From: Enterocloster bolteae
GTDB lineage: Bacteria; Bacillota; Clostridia; Lachnospirales; Lachnospiraceae
Reading direction: 5' to 3'
Length of the DNA: 64,000 nucleotides
Assembly (NCBI RefSeq): GCF_002234575.2
Contig: NZ_CP022464.2
Location: 5,456,001-5,520,000, forward strand
The notes under the pieces were generated by a model. The model was not told where the DNA came from and searched no databases. It saw only the letters and a list, made by a program, of their open reading frames with translations. Shown here in pieces: positions 26,731 through 35,254 of the stretch. Every line of letters begins with the position of its first letter. Position 1 is the first letter of the stretch. Position numbers and translations under genes: made by a program.

Positions 26731-27903
26731 CTATTCTCCTCTAAGAAATTTCGTTACCTCCCAAGATAAGTAATCTCGTACAGTCTTTTTAAAATCTTCT
26801 TCTGTGGGAACCAAATCAATTTTTTGATGTTGCTCAAAATTCCAATCATCTCCATTTCTTGAAATAACATCCATTACAACTTGATTTTTAATGTCCCAAA
26901 GTTCTGAAGAAACATTGGCTGTGATACCATTTTTATATACTTCCACAATATCTCTATATCTTTGTGATGGACTATCCAATTCATAAATACCACGCTTTGT
27001 ACGTTTATATCCGTCATTTCTAAAATCGATAAACTTCACTTGCTTTTTATAGTCATGTTCTTTACCTGTATGTTCTAGAATATAAATACTCGTTTGTACC
27101 CCTGCCATAGGAAGAAATAGGTCAACAGGCATTTTAATACTTGCAACTAATTGATTTTTAGAAAGTATTTCTTTACAACTGATAATGCCTCTACCACTGC
27201 CCGCAGAATCTTGTATAATAATAGCAGCTTTCCCCCCTATTTTCATGTTTTCAAGCCCAAATTTCAAAAATGGCAAACCATTTTCCTTAAATGTAAAAGG
27301 TGGATTGAGTAGTAGTGCATTGGCATTAAAATTTCTATACAGCTCAGGTGGCTCATCAAAAGAAGAACCTTTTCTAATATTACTAGAACCATCACCTCTT
27401 AAAATCATATTAGTAGAGGCAAGTGTATACATTTCTGCATTCAGTTCAACACCTAGCAAACGTTGTTGCTTTATTTCATCAATTTTCTTATTTGCTTTTG
27501 TTGTGTTCTTACCATATTTTTGCTCCACACATTCAATCATAAGCTTCATTGCAGAAATTAAAAAACCAGCAGACCCAGTTGCCAAGTCCATAACTTTTGA
27601 GTTTTCATCTATATCCAATATTTGAGACATCATTTTTGTGACATAAGGCGGGGTCAAAACAATTCCTAATTCTTTTCCATCCCCAAAAGCATATTTTAAA
27701 AATTCGGAATACATTTCTCCCATTATATCCAAATGACCACTCATTGAGTCAATAGATAAAAAGATGTTCTCAAAGATATATGTAAATATTTGTTTTGTGA
27801 CACTTGCCTCTTTTTCAAGTAGCTCTGCAACGATATCGTCAAGAGCAGTGATTTTATCACGGTCATGATCTTTATTAATCTCAGTAAAAGACTTCATCAT
27901 CAA
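26731..27903 (-). CDS. N6-adenine DNA methylase part of a BcgI-like R-M protein (second half of a split gene)
   Basis: About 390 residues. SAM motif I is KVMDLATGSAGFLISAMKL, the catalytic motif IV is NPPF (ALLLNPPFTF), and an HsdM-like N-terminal helical part begins ALDDIVAELLEKEASVTKQIF. Upstream of its first ATG the frame continues as K-I-P-A-D-K-V-T-L-M-M-K-S-F, a linker typical of fused R-M proteins that lies opposite the end of the nuclease ORF. So this is the C-terminal part of a single ancestral polypeptide, now one frame away from its nuclease half. Confidence 0.85.
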   Translation of the reverse strand: MMMKSFTEINKDHDRDKITALDDIVAELLEKEASVTKQIFTYIFENIFLSIDSMSGHLDIMGEMYSEFLKYAFGDGKELGIVLTPPYVTKMMSQILDIDENSKVMDLATGSAGFLISAMKLMIECVEQKYGKNTTKANKKIDEIKQQRLLGVELNAEMYTLASTNMILRGDGSSNIRKGSSFDEPPELYRNFNANALLLNPPFTFKENGLPFLKFGLENMKIGGKAAIIIQDSAGSGRGIISCKEILSKNQLVASIKMPVDLFLPMAGVQTSIYILEHTGKEHDYKKQVKFIDFRNDGYKRTKRGIYELDSPSQRYRDIVEVYKNGITANVSSELWDIKNQVVMDVISRNGDDWNFEQHQKIDLVPTEEDFKKTVRDYLSWEVTKFLRGE

Positions 27904-28733
27904 TGTAACTTTGTCAGCAGGTATTTTTTTACATTGAGATAATTATTTATATGCTTAACGATTAAGTCTCCATCACGTTCATCGTCTAAATCTAACCCCT
28001 TCAAATCATTTGGAATTAGTCCCTTTTTCTTATCTGCAATATCCTGCATAGATAATAGCATACCCGAAACATAAAGAACCCTTTGTGGTGCAGTAATAGC
28101 ATGATTATGCATAAGTTTATTTAACTTTTTTGCATATTCTTGAAGTTTTGCTTGAGAATCGATTAAAACTCTATGTTTTTCTTCTTCTGTTAGTGTCGCA
28201 GCTTTGTAAAACTCAGCGAAAGACAATTTATTCTCTAAAAAATCCAAGGTATTATAACTACTAACAAGTTTATAAGTTTCGTCAGTAGCACCGAAAACAT
28301 AATATACCTCAATAGAAACATTTTCCTCACTGTCTCCTGCAATGCCAATTGCAACCACTTCACTATATTTTTTACTCATTATTGCGCACTGTGCATAATG
28401 TATTGCACCATTTACCGCAAAGTTTTGTACTGATTTTATATCACGTTTAACTTTACCCTCTTTTATAGCAGATAATTTTGCTGTACCTAATTTATTTTCA
28501 ATAATAACAGGGATGTTAAATGACTCTAGCTCAAAATCAGGTTTCCAAGACTTACCCTTTTCTTTTTCCCCTTCAATTTCAAGCTCTAATCTTTTAAGCT
28601 TAACACCCATTTGCAATGCCGATTTTAAATGAGGGGACATTGCAGATTCAACTGTATAATTATTTTGTCCTATTCTTGCAAACTCTGATTTCACCCAATC
28701 ATTTACATTATCCTCTAATTTCCAGCTTGCCAT
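27900..28733 (-). CDS. Nuclease domain of a BcgI-like R-M protein (first half of a split gene)
   Basis: 277 residues from ATG 28733 (GGAGG upstream). The nuclease core is WKPDFELESFNIPVIIENKLG, a PD-(D/E)xK pattern (D...E-x-K), followed by AVNGAIHYAQCAI and VVAIGIAGD. It ends ...NNYLNVKKYLLTKLH at a stop inside the start of the methylase frame. In the BcgIA family the nuclease and methylase are one chain. Here a run of seven A separates the frames, so a -1 shift would produce the full ~665-residue protein. Confidence 0.8.
   Translation of the reverse strand: MASWKLEDNVNDWVKSEFARIGQNNYTVESAMSPHLKSALQMGVKLKRLELEIEGEKEKGKSWKPDFELESFNIPVIIENKLGTAKLSAIKEGKVKRDIKSVQNFAVNGAIHYAQCAIMSKKYSEVVAIGIAGDSEENVSIEVYYVFGATDETYKLVSSYNTLDFLENKLSFAEFYKAATLTEEEKHRVLIDSQAKLQEYAKKLNKLMHNHAITAPQRVLYVSGMLLSMQDIADKKKGLIPNDLKGLDLDDERDGDLIVKHINNYLNVKKYLLTKLH
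27924..27930 (-). other. Slippery heptamer A-AAA-AAA at the R-M frame junction
   Basis: In the nuclease frame the codons are GTA AAA AAA TAC, so the seven A are phased as X XXY YYZ. A -1 slip gives AAA AAA then ATA CCT GCT GAC, joining VKK to IPADKVTLMMK. Either programmed frameshifting, transcriptional slippage, phase variation, or a one-base deletion. Confidence 0.6.
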
Positions 28734-28754
28734 AATTACTTTTATCCTCCACAT

Positions 28755-29197
28755 CTCCGCCAGAGTTCACTCCAGCATCTATTTCTAATCTTTTTAACTT
28801 TCACAACTTTCCTACACAAGTGTAAGATATGGTTTCTATCTTAACCTATTTGTTCATTGTTTCCAATACGCCGTAAATAAAGTAAATTCATAATTTATAC
28901 TTAGCCCTATTAACAGTTAAAAACAACAAATCAGCTCCATTCTTTTTTATTTCCGACACAATTCGACACATACCTCGCAGTGTGTTGAGTGGATAATAAT
29001 GATGGCGAATAGGCAAAGTAATCCTGTTCTGCTATTTTAAACGGTTCATAACAACATTAACAACTATTTGCATTTTTCCTGATATTTAGAAATGAATTAA
29101 GCGTATATAACATCATATAAGCTTATAATAGCCACTTATTTACAACCCTCTCTGTTTTGCCTATTTAAGATAACCTGTCTCTTTCCTTCGCTATTTG
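28755..29197. other. AT-rich intergenic stretch, no gene seen
   Basis: Both strands carry frequent stops. It must hold the promoter of the R-M operon and the 3' region of the coiled-coil gene; no clear terminator or repeat was found. Confidence 0.5.
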
Positions 29198-30631
29198 TTA
29201 GAGCATATTCTTTATAATGGTCAAGGCTACATTAGTTCCGGTTCTATTATCACTTGGGGATTTAGCAATAGTTGTCCAATAGCGCCCATCACCATAATAG
29301 GTTAATTTATAATGTTTACCTTCCTCTGAAATTACAAAGCCAAGTTCAGTCAACAACTGTCTCATCGAACTTGATACATTCTTATACCCTTTTAACGCAG
29401 ATTTCAGCTTCTGCGCCTTTTGACTAGCAATATGCTGGCAACCACCATTGTTATAAACAACATCTTTAAGAATATCGGCTTGTCTGGTTTTAGAATCAAT
29501 CTTTGCAAGTTTTTCCTCTAATGCAACAAGAATCATTTCCTTTATCTCATTAGGAAAAAACTCATCCTCGTCACCAAGATATAAAATCGGTATTGTATCA
29601 ATACCATTTAATTTTGCACGTAGTCCTTGATTTTCGTACAAAAGTGCCTCATTTGCATGTGTCAAATCTTCTATCTGTCTTTGCAATTTTTGTAATTCTT
29701 CATCTACGGACTCAATTAATTGATCCGCTTCAGATTCAGCCTGTTTCTTTGCTGTTTCAGCAGCCATTCGTTCTGCACGCTGACTACTCAGGCGATCTCT
29801 CAACAGCGCATTGCTGACACCTTGCCAAGTATACAACGTATCCACAAGCTGCGAATTGCTATATTGAATAACATTACGGATAACTTTCTCAAGGAGAATA
29901 ATATCACTCCCCTCATATTCACGATAAAGATATCGTCTATGCCCTATCGCTGGGTTGGGATAATATATTCCTATTGCCCCATAGTATTCGTTCTTACTGT
30001 CACATAACTCCCGAATTCTATCATTGAGCTGCAAACTCTTTTCAACAAGAACATGTGCAACACCTTTTAATCGTCCTGCAATCCTTTGAACATTTATAGG
30101 TTCTTCATCATAATAGGTTCTGGATATGTACACTACAGGAAGATGATACTTTTTCCTACCATTTATTACATTCGTAAGAATTTCAACGTTATCTTCCGAT
30201 ATTGCAACAGGACCACGTGATATTGGCATATCTCCATCTGACTTGAGATATCCTTTTTCAATCAATAACGTTATAAAATGTGGCGTTGAGAAAGATGGAT
30301 TTACTGCGAGAGCCACCTCCAAATAACTCCGGTCGAGGCGTATAGACATCTTCATATCATTGAAATTCATCACATAGTCTGTATCCCAAACAACACCATC
30401 TCTCTCTATTTTTTCATATCGTATAGCTATAATATTTTGATTGCGGTATTCTTCGATAGCAAGCCAAAGGGAATCCGTACCATACCGTATATTTCTCTCG
30501 CCTTTCCAATTTATACCCTGTATAATATTTTCCGAATGTGGGCTCCCCTGATTCCATTCAATTGCAAGCTGAATAAAGTCTTCCTTTGTCATTAAATTAT
30601 TGATTTCTAAAACTGTTGAAAATAATAGCAT
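29198..30631 (-). CDS. Unrecognised coiled-coil protein of the defence island
   Basis: 477 residues from ATG 30631 (GGAGG seven bases upstream). I do not recognise a named family. Residues ~1-290 look globular, with motifs LPVVYISRTYYDEEPINVQRIAGRLKGVAHVLVE and GAIGIYYPNP. Residues ~295-360 form a heptad-rich coiled coil (AERMAAETAKKQAESEADQLIESVDEELQKLQRQIEDL). The last ~75 residues, including MRQLLTELGFVISEEGKHYKLTYYGDGRYWTTIAKSPSDNRTGTNVALTIIKNML, resemble the small dsRBD-like HicA fold with its conserved His (inference). It lies between R-M genes and RhuM, so a defence role is plausible but unproven. Confidence 0.6.
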   Translation of the reverse strand: MLLFSTVLEINNLMTKEDFIQLAIEWNQGSPHSENIIQGINWKGERNIRYGTDSLWLAIEEYRNQNIIAIRYEKIERDGVVWDTDYVMNFNDMKMSIRLDRSYLEVALAVNPSFSTPHFITLLIEKGYLKSDGDMPISRGPVAISEDNVEILTNVINGRKKYHLPVVYISRTYYDEEPINVQRIAGRLKGVAHVLVEKSLQLNDRIRELCDSKNEYYGAIGIYYPNPAIGHRRYLYREYEGSDIILLEKVIRNVIQYSNSQLVDTLYTWQGVSNALLRDRLSSQRAERMAAETAKKQAESEADQLIESVDEELQKLQRQIEDLTHANEALLYENQGLRAKLNGIDTIPILYLGDEDEFFPNEIKEMILVALEEKLAKIDSKTRQADILKDVVYNNGGCQHIASQKAQKLKSALKGYKNVSSSMRQLLTELGFVISEEGKHYKLTYYGDGRYWTTIAKSPSDNRTGTNVALTIIKNML

Positions 30632-30740
30632 CTGTATACCTCCGTTTCTTCTATAGTGTAATCATCTAATATTCCAAAAGATAGCACAGATTTCAACCAA
30701 GATTAATTCCTTATAATATCAATTGTTTCTCATTAACACA

Positions 30741-31754
30741 TTATTTAGAGTCTCTGTCCAGTTTATCTAATTCCCCTATACCTTCCAAAAAGTGACATTC
30801 TACAGGAGATAATATATATTCCGGATTTCTTTTATACTTTTCATACTCCAAATGTGCTTTCTCTAATGCCTGCTGATGTGTTACTTTCCCCTTTGTTGTT
30901 AATATATCACGTCTGGTCATCCTGAGATAATCATCAATCGTCTCCAGCCAGTCTTTCATATACATTGGTTCCTGATTTAAAGCATGTACCTCTGCAATAT
31001 CCAAATATGCCGTTACAATTTTATTGAGTGCATCCAACTCTTTTTCATCAAGATAATTTTTCGCCACTTCTACATCCGAGAGTTTTATACGTTTGCCACT
31101 CCATGTAGTCAGTCCCATATTATCTTTATCTGCATCTGCCCTTTGGTAAATCACCTCTGCCGCTGTATGCTTATGTGCTGCCCAATGCATCTTGTTTTGA
31201 ACCTGTTTAAAAAACTGTACGGAACTCTCCGCCTTCGGATTGTAGTCAATACTGGTCGCATAGATTTCCAGCACTTTTCTCCAAAACACTTTTTCTGAAG
31301 ACCTTATATCCCGGATACGCGCCAGCAACTCATCAAAATAATTTCCTCCACCAAGATTCTTTAATCGTTCATCATCCAGCGCAAATCCTTTAATCATATA
31401 TTCTTTCAGGATATTTGTAGCCCAAATCCTGAATTGTGTTCCTCGCAAAGATTTCACGCGATAGCCAACAGAGATAATAACGTCAAGATTATAAAAATCC
31501 ACATGATATCTTTTTCCGTCGGAACCAGTTGTTGCAAAATTTGCAACAACTGAATTTCGGCTTAACTCGCCTTCTAAAAAAATATTTTTTATATGTCTGG
31601 ATATCGTGGATTTATTTCTTTGAAATAGATCCGCTATCTGATCTAACGATAACCAAACAGTATCGTTATCAAACGTAACTTCAACTTTGGTAACTCCATC
31701 CTCTGTTGTGTACATCAATATATTAGATTTTTCCACTTTCTCTTCCCCCGCCAA
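30741..31754 (-). CDS. RhuM family protein
   Basis: 337 residues from a TTG with GGAG six bases upstream. Begins NILMYTTEDGVTKVEVTFDNDTVWLSLDQIADLFQRNKSTISRHIKNIFLEGEL, the RhuM signature with a helix-turn-helix-like part. This is followed by HVDFYNLDVIISVGYRVKSLRGTQFRIWATNILKEYMIKGFALDDERLK and an alpha-helical Fic/DOC-related C-terminus without the Fic catalytic motif. RhuM proteins are frequent in mobile islands and R-M loci; biochemical function unknown. Confidence 0.85.
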   Translation of the reverse strand: MAGEEKVEKSNILMYTTEDGVTKVEVTFDNDTVWLSLDQIADLFQRNKSTISRHIKNIFLEGELSRNSVVANFATTGSDGKRYHVDFYNLDVIISVGYRVKSLRGTQFRIWATNILKEYMIKGFALDDERLKNLGGGNYFDELLARIRDIRSSEKVFWRKVLEIYATSIDYNPKAESSVQFFKQVQNKMHWAAHKHTAAEVIYQRADADKDNMGLTTWSGKRIKLSDVEVAKNYLDEKELDALNKIVTAYLDIAEVHALNQEPMYMKDWLETIDDYLRMTRRDILTTKGKVTHQQALEKAHLEYEKYKRNPEYILSPVECHFLEGIGELDKLDRDSK

Positions 31755-31909
31755 AAGATCTCCGAAAAAAATTCGATGATTATACTATTCCTTAAGTTTC
31801 CATATCCATTTCACTATATTTTACCATACTCCCCTCACCATTACCATCTGAAAGATTCCTTCATTTCCGTTTATTTTCCCCTCTGCAACATAACATCCTC
31901 GTTTACCTA

Positions 31910-33033
31910 TTATTCAAACTCACATATCTGATATCCCTCTTTTTCAGCATAACAAATTATCAACCGCTTCTCATAAACATCTATTCTCTTCACTCTATCC
32001 TTTACGACATTTTCATCATATTCCCCATTACATACAACTTTTCCCAACATCTCTCTTACATCTTGATCGTTCAAGGTAGGTGAATTTTCACACTCTGCCT
32101 TTCCTTTTTCCATCCTTGTCCCACATCTCCACACAATCTTCCCACGCTCCGTTCTACGCCTGAATCCTCCGCCACAATACCCACATACCAATAAATTACC
32201 AAGCGAGTATTTACTTCTATATCGGTTACCACTACTAATCTGATTGCCATCAGATGTTCTGAGCAGTCTGGCTCTATTAAGCATTTCCTCCTGCACCTTA
32301 TCAAATATCTCCGGAGAAATAATAGCCGGATGACTTCCTTTCACATAATATCTGGTACGCTGTCCAATATTTTTCTTTCGTATTCCATTCAGATAATCCT
32401 CCGTAAATGTTTTCTGAAGCATCATGTCTCCCTTATATTTCTCATTCTTTAGCATCTGCGGGATTACATTTGCACTCCATACCTTTTTGCCTGTTACCGT
32501 TTTTATACCACTTTCCTCCAAGTGTTTTTTATCTGCGAAAATGTGTAACCCTTTGAATATAACTCAAAAATCAATTCTACTATTTTGGCCTGCTCCGGAA
32601 CGATTACCAATTCCCCTTCCACACACCGATACACCATAAAATATTTGTAACTGCTAAATAATCCTTCCTCAAATTTTCTTTGAATCCCCCTTTCTTTCAA
32701 ATATCTCATAATCTGCAATAGCTCTACCGTATTCCTGGATACTCGTTTTGCTGATTTAGTGATTATGTAATCGAATTTCCCCTCTGCAGCGCTTTCTAAC
32801 ATATGTTTCAGTCCGTTACGGCCTTTTTTCCTTAATCCACTTCTTCCGCAATCCCAGAATACTCCTGAAAATACCCAACCCGGATGATCTGATATCTGTT
32901 CTGTATATGCCACAATTTGATGAGCCAAACTGGCTAACTGCGTCTCTTTCTTAGTGCTGACGCGGCAATATGCCGCCACACGCAGCGGTTCCATATTCTC
33001 TTTTTTCACAGGCATATAATATATATTTTTCAA
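31910..33033 (-). pseudogene. Large serine recombinase, frameshifted and internally deleted
   Basis: The N-terminal frame (33033-32503) has the resolvase catalytic start LRVAAYCRVSTKKETQLASL, with the nucleophile Ser in RVST, and FDYIITKSAKRVSRN. After RYLKERGI it jumps to a region that normally lies some 35 residues later (KFEEGLFSSYKYFMVYR), so the conserved end of the catalytic domain is missing. At 32530-32525 a six-A run shifts the frame: QIKNTWRKVV stops, while QIKKHLEESGIKTVTGKKVW continues in the other frame through the recombinase domain and the zinc ribbon CGYCGGGF...CGTRMEKGKAEC, to 31910. It probably once mobilised the island. Confidence 0.85.
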
Positions 33034-33064
33034 AACACATCACCTCGTTTCATCAATAAGGAAA

Positions 33065-33093
33065 AGGCGCGAAAGCCAAAAGCCTTCACGCCT
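33065..33093 (-). terminator. Terminator downstream of rlmD
   Basis: AGGCGCGAAAGC pairs with GCCTTCACGCCT (two mismatches), followed on the minus strand by CTTTTCCTTATT. It also marks the edge of the AT-rich island. Confidence 0.6.
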
Positions 33094-33127
33094 CACCACA
33101 CGGCAACTATCCAATCTCACCTAATCA

Positions 33128-34789
33128 TCATTTAACACTCTTTTGCAACAGGACAATACTTTCCGTATGCACCGTCCCCGGAAACATATCCACCAACCAA
33201 GCCTCCGCCGCCCGATACCCCATTTTCTTCATATACCTTACATCCCTGGCCAGCGTCTCCGGATTACACGACACATACACCACCTTCTCGGCTCCCAGCT
33301 TCCCTACGGCGTCCATAAACTCCTCCGTACTTCCGCTTCTGGGAGGGTCCATGATAACCACATCCGCTTTCTCACCCTGTTCAGCCATATTCACCAGAAA
33401 ACGTCCTGCATCATTGCAATAAAAGCGGATATTTTCAATTCCGTTCATCTTCGCATTATTAACAGCATCCCTGACTGCATCCTGATTCAGTTCCACGCCA
33501 ATAACCTTCCCGGCCGCCTTACTTGCTATAATCCCAATGGTTCCGATACCGCAATACGCATCCACCACCAGTTCCTGTCCGGTAAGACCGGCCAGTGACA
33601 ATGCCTTTTCATAAAGAATTTCCGTCTGCACCGGATTCACCTGATAAAATGACTTTGATGATATACGGAACCGGCATCCGCACAGCTCGTCCACAATATA
33701 TCCCTTGCCATACAGCACATGCTCCTTATCCCCCAGAACCATGCTTGTTCCTCTTCCGTTAATATTCTGGACGATGGTGGTAATTTCCGGATGTTTCTCC
33801 CGCAAAGCCTTAACAAAGTTATTCTTAGACGGAAACACCGGAGATGCTGTAACCAGAACTACCATAATTTCCCCTGTGGAAAACCCCTTGCGGATTAAAA
33901 CATGTCTGAGAAGCCCAAAGCCCGTATCCTCATCATAGGTCCGGATTTTAAAAGATTTGAGCATTCCGCGTATAGTACCGATGATTTCATCTGCTTTCTG
34001 GTTCTCTATAAGGCACTTCTCCACAGGAATTACATGGTGTGTATTTTCTTCATATATTCCGGAAATGATATTTCCTTTTTTGTCCCTGTCAAATACAGCA
34101 TGTACCTTATTGCGGTAATGAAAGGGATCCTTCATGCCTATAATAGGCTTTACAGGACAGAGTCCTTTTAGCAGTTCTTCCGCCTGCTTCTGTTTGAACG
34201 CAAGCTGCTTGGCATACTCCATATCCAGCAGCTGGCAGCCTCCGCACAGATTCAGCACCGGACAAATACTGTTGCTCCGTCTGCTTCCCCGTCCCCCATA
34301 TGAGCCTCCTCTTTTGGAATCCTCTCTCCGCTTTTCAGCATTAAGAGCCCCTCCATTTTGTTTTTTAGAGACTGACAATCCTTCCGCCCCTTTGCGTACC
34401 CTTGGTGAGCTGCCATCCCTGCATTTTTCTCCACTGCGCTGCCTGGAAAATGCGCCCTCATTCCCATCAAACCGTTTCCCGCTCTCACCTGCACCGTTTT
34501 TACCTTCTCCGTCCCTCACCTTGTGTTTACTGTCTTTTATGTTGTCTTTTGTATTGTCTTTCATTCTGTCCTTCACGTTGTCTCTCACCCTGTCTTTCAC
34601 TCCGTCCTTCACGTTGTCTCTCACCCTGTCTTTCACTCCGTCCTTCACGTTGTCTCTCACCCTGTCTCTCACTCCGCCCTTATCTCTCTTTACGCCTTTC
34701 CTGCTTCCTGTACCCGAATCTGTCCCCACTCTTTTAACCGTCTTTCCAGCCATTTTACCGGACATTCCTCTATCCGCTCTTTTATCCAT
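33128..34789 (-). CDS. rlmD: 23S rRNA (uracil-C5)-methyltransferase, TrmA/RlmD family, with repeat-rich N-terminal extension
   Basis: 553 residues. The enzyme part starts at about residue 172 with CPVLNLCGGCQLL: Cys175, Cys181 and Cys184 give the C-x5-C-x2-C iron-sulfur pattern, with a fourth Cys in VIPVEKCL. The SAM motif is VVDAYCGIGTIGIIAS and the catalytic Cys lies in YVSCNPETLARD. The usual N-terminal TRAM domain is absent. Instead residues 1-170 are a highly charged, low-complexity extension with imperfect 12-residue repeats (VRDNVKDGVKDR). It methylates a 23S rRNA uridine, probably U1939 (inference). Stands alone between the island and pepP. Confidence 0.85.
   Translation of the reverse strand: MDKRADRGMSGKMAGKTVKRVGTDSGTGSRKGVKRDKGGVRDRVRDNVKDGVKDRVRDNVKDGVKDRVRDNVKDRMKDNTKDNIKDSKHKVRDGEGKNGAGESGKRFDGNEGAFSRQRSGEKCRDGSSPRVRKGAEGLSVSKKQNGGALNAEKRREDSKRGGSYGGRGSRRSNSICPVLNLCGGCQLLDMEYAKQLAFKQKQAEELLKGLCPVKPIIGMKDPFHYRNKVHAVFDRDKKGNIISGIYEENTHHVIPVEKCLIENQKADEIIGTIRGMLKSFKIRTYDEDTGFGLLRHVLIRKGFSTGEIMVVLVTASPVFPSKNNFVKALREKHPEITTIVQNINGRGTSMVLGDKEHVLYGKGYIVDELCGCRFRISSKSFYQVNPVQTEILYEKALSLAGLTGQELVVDAYCGIGTIGIIASKAAGKVIGVELNQDAVRDAVNNAKMNGIENIRFYCNDAGRFLVNMAEQGEKADVVIMDPPRSGSTEEFMDAVGKLGAEKVVYVSCNPETLARDVRYMKKMGYRAAEAWLVDMFPGTVHTESIVLLQKSVK
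34553..34672. repeat. 36-bp coding tandem repeats in the rlmD 5' region
   Basis: Near-identical 36-bp units (core CTCACCCTGTCTTTCACTCC on the plus strand) occur about three times, with shorter degenerate copies on the start-distal side. They encode the RDNVKDGVKD repeats in frame. No spacers differ, so it is not a CRISPR array. Confidence 0.85.
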
Positions 34790-35254
34790 CTTTCTATCTC
34801 CTCGTATTCATCCATAATTTTATGCGCCTACAGCAAATTCCAAGTTACTGTCAGCTTCATTCAAACATGCTTAACCTTTTCTATATCAAAATCCATATGG
34901 CCATTCTACCATATATTTCCCCTAATGTATAACCATATAAACCGAATAAATTACATCCTAAAAATCACATCTCCCTGCTGTCAATAACAGGATAACATAA
35001 ATTTTTGCCATACCTGTTATGAATGCCCTGTCCCCACATCCCCAGCCGCCCCGCCACAAATCCACACCCTTTCCCGCAAAAAAGACCGGATATTTCCCGC
35101 AGCACTGCTCTGCATTCTGCAATGCCGCGGGATTACCCAGCCTTTTTCATCCATTTACTATCTTTATCTGTCCAGCCTTTTTCCAATCCGGCCATCATCA
35201 ACCGCTCCTGCTTTATCTCAAGGTTTCTCCCCGCTTCTCAATCCTCCTCATCTC
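34790..35254. other. Intergenic stretch, no gene seen
   Basis: Plus-strand sequence is pyrimidine-rich with no family-like coding on either strand. It should contain the rlmD promoter (AT-rich part 34860-34990) and the end of the pepP transcript. Confidence 0.5.

Noticed and set aside
34553..34672. CRISPR-like direct repeats
   Set aside because: The units are contiguous coding repeats without unique spacers and remain in frame within rlmD.
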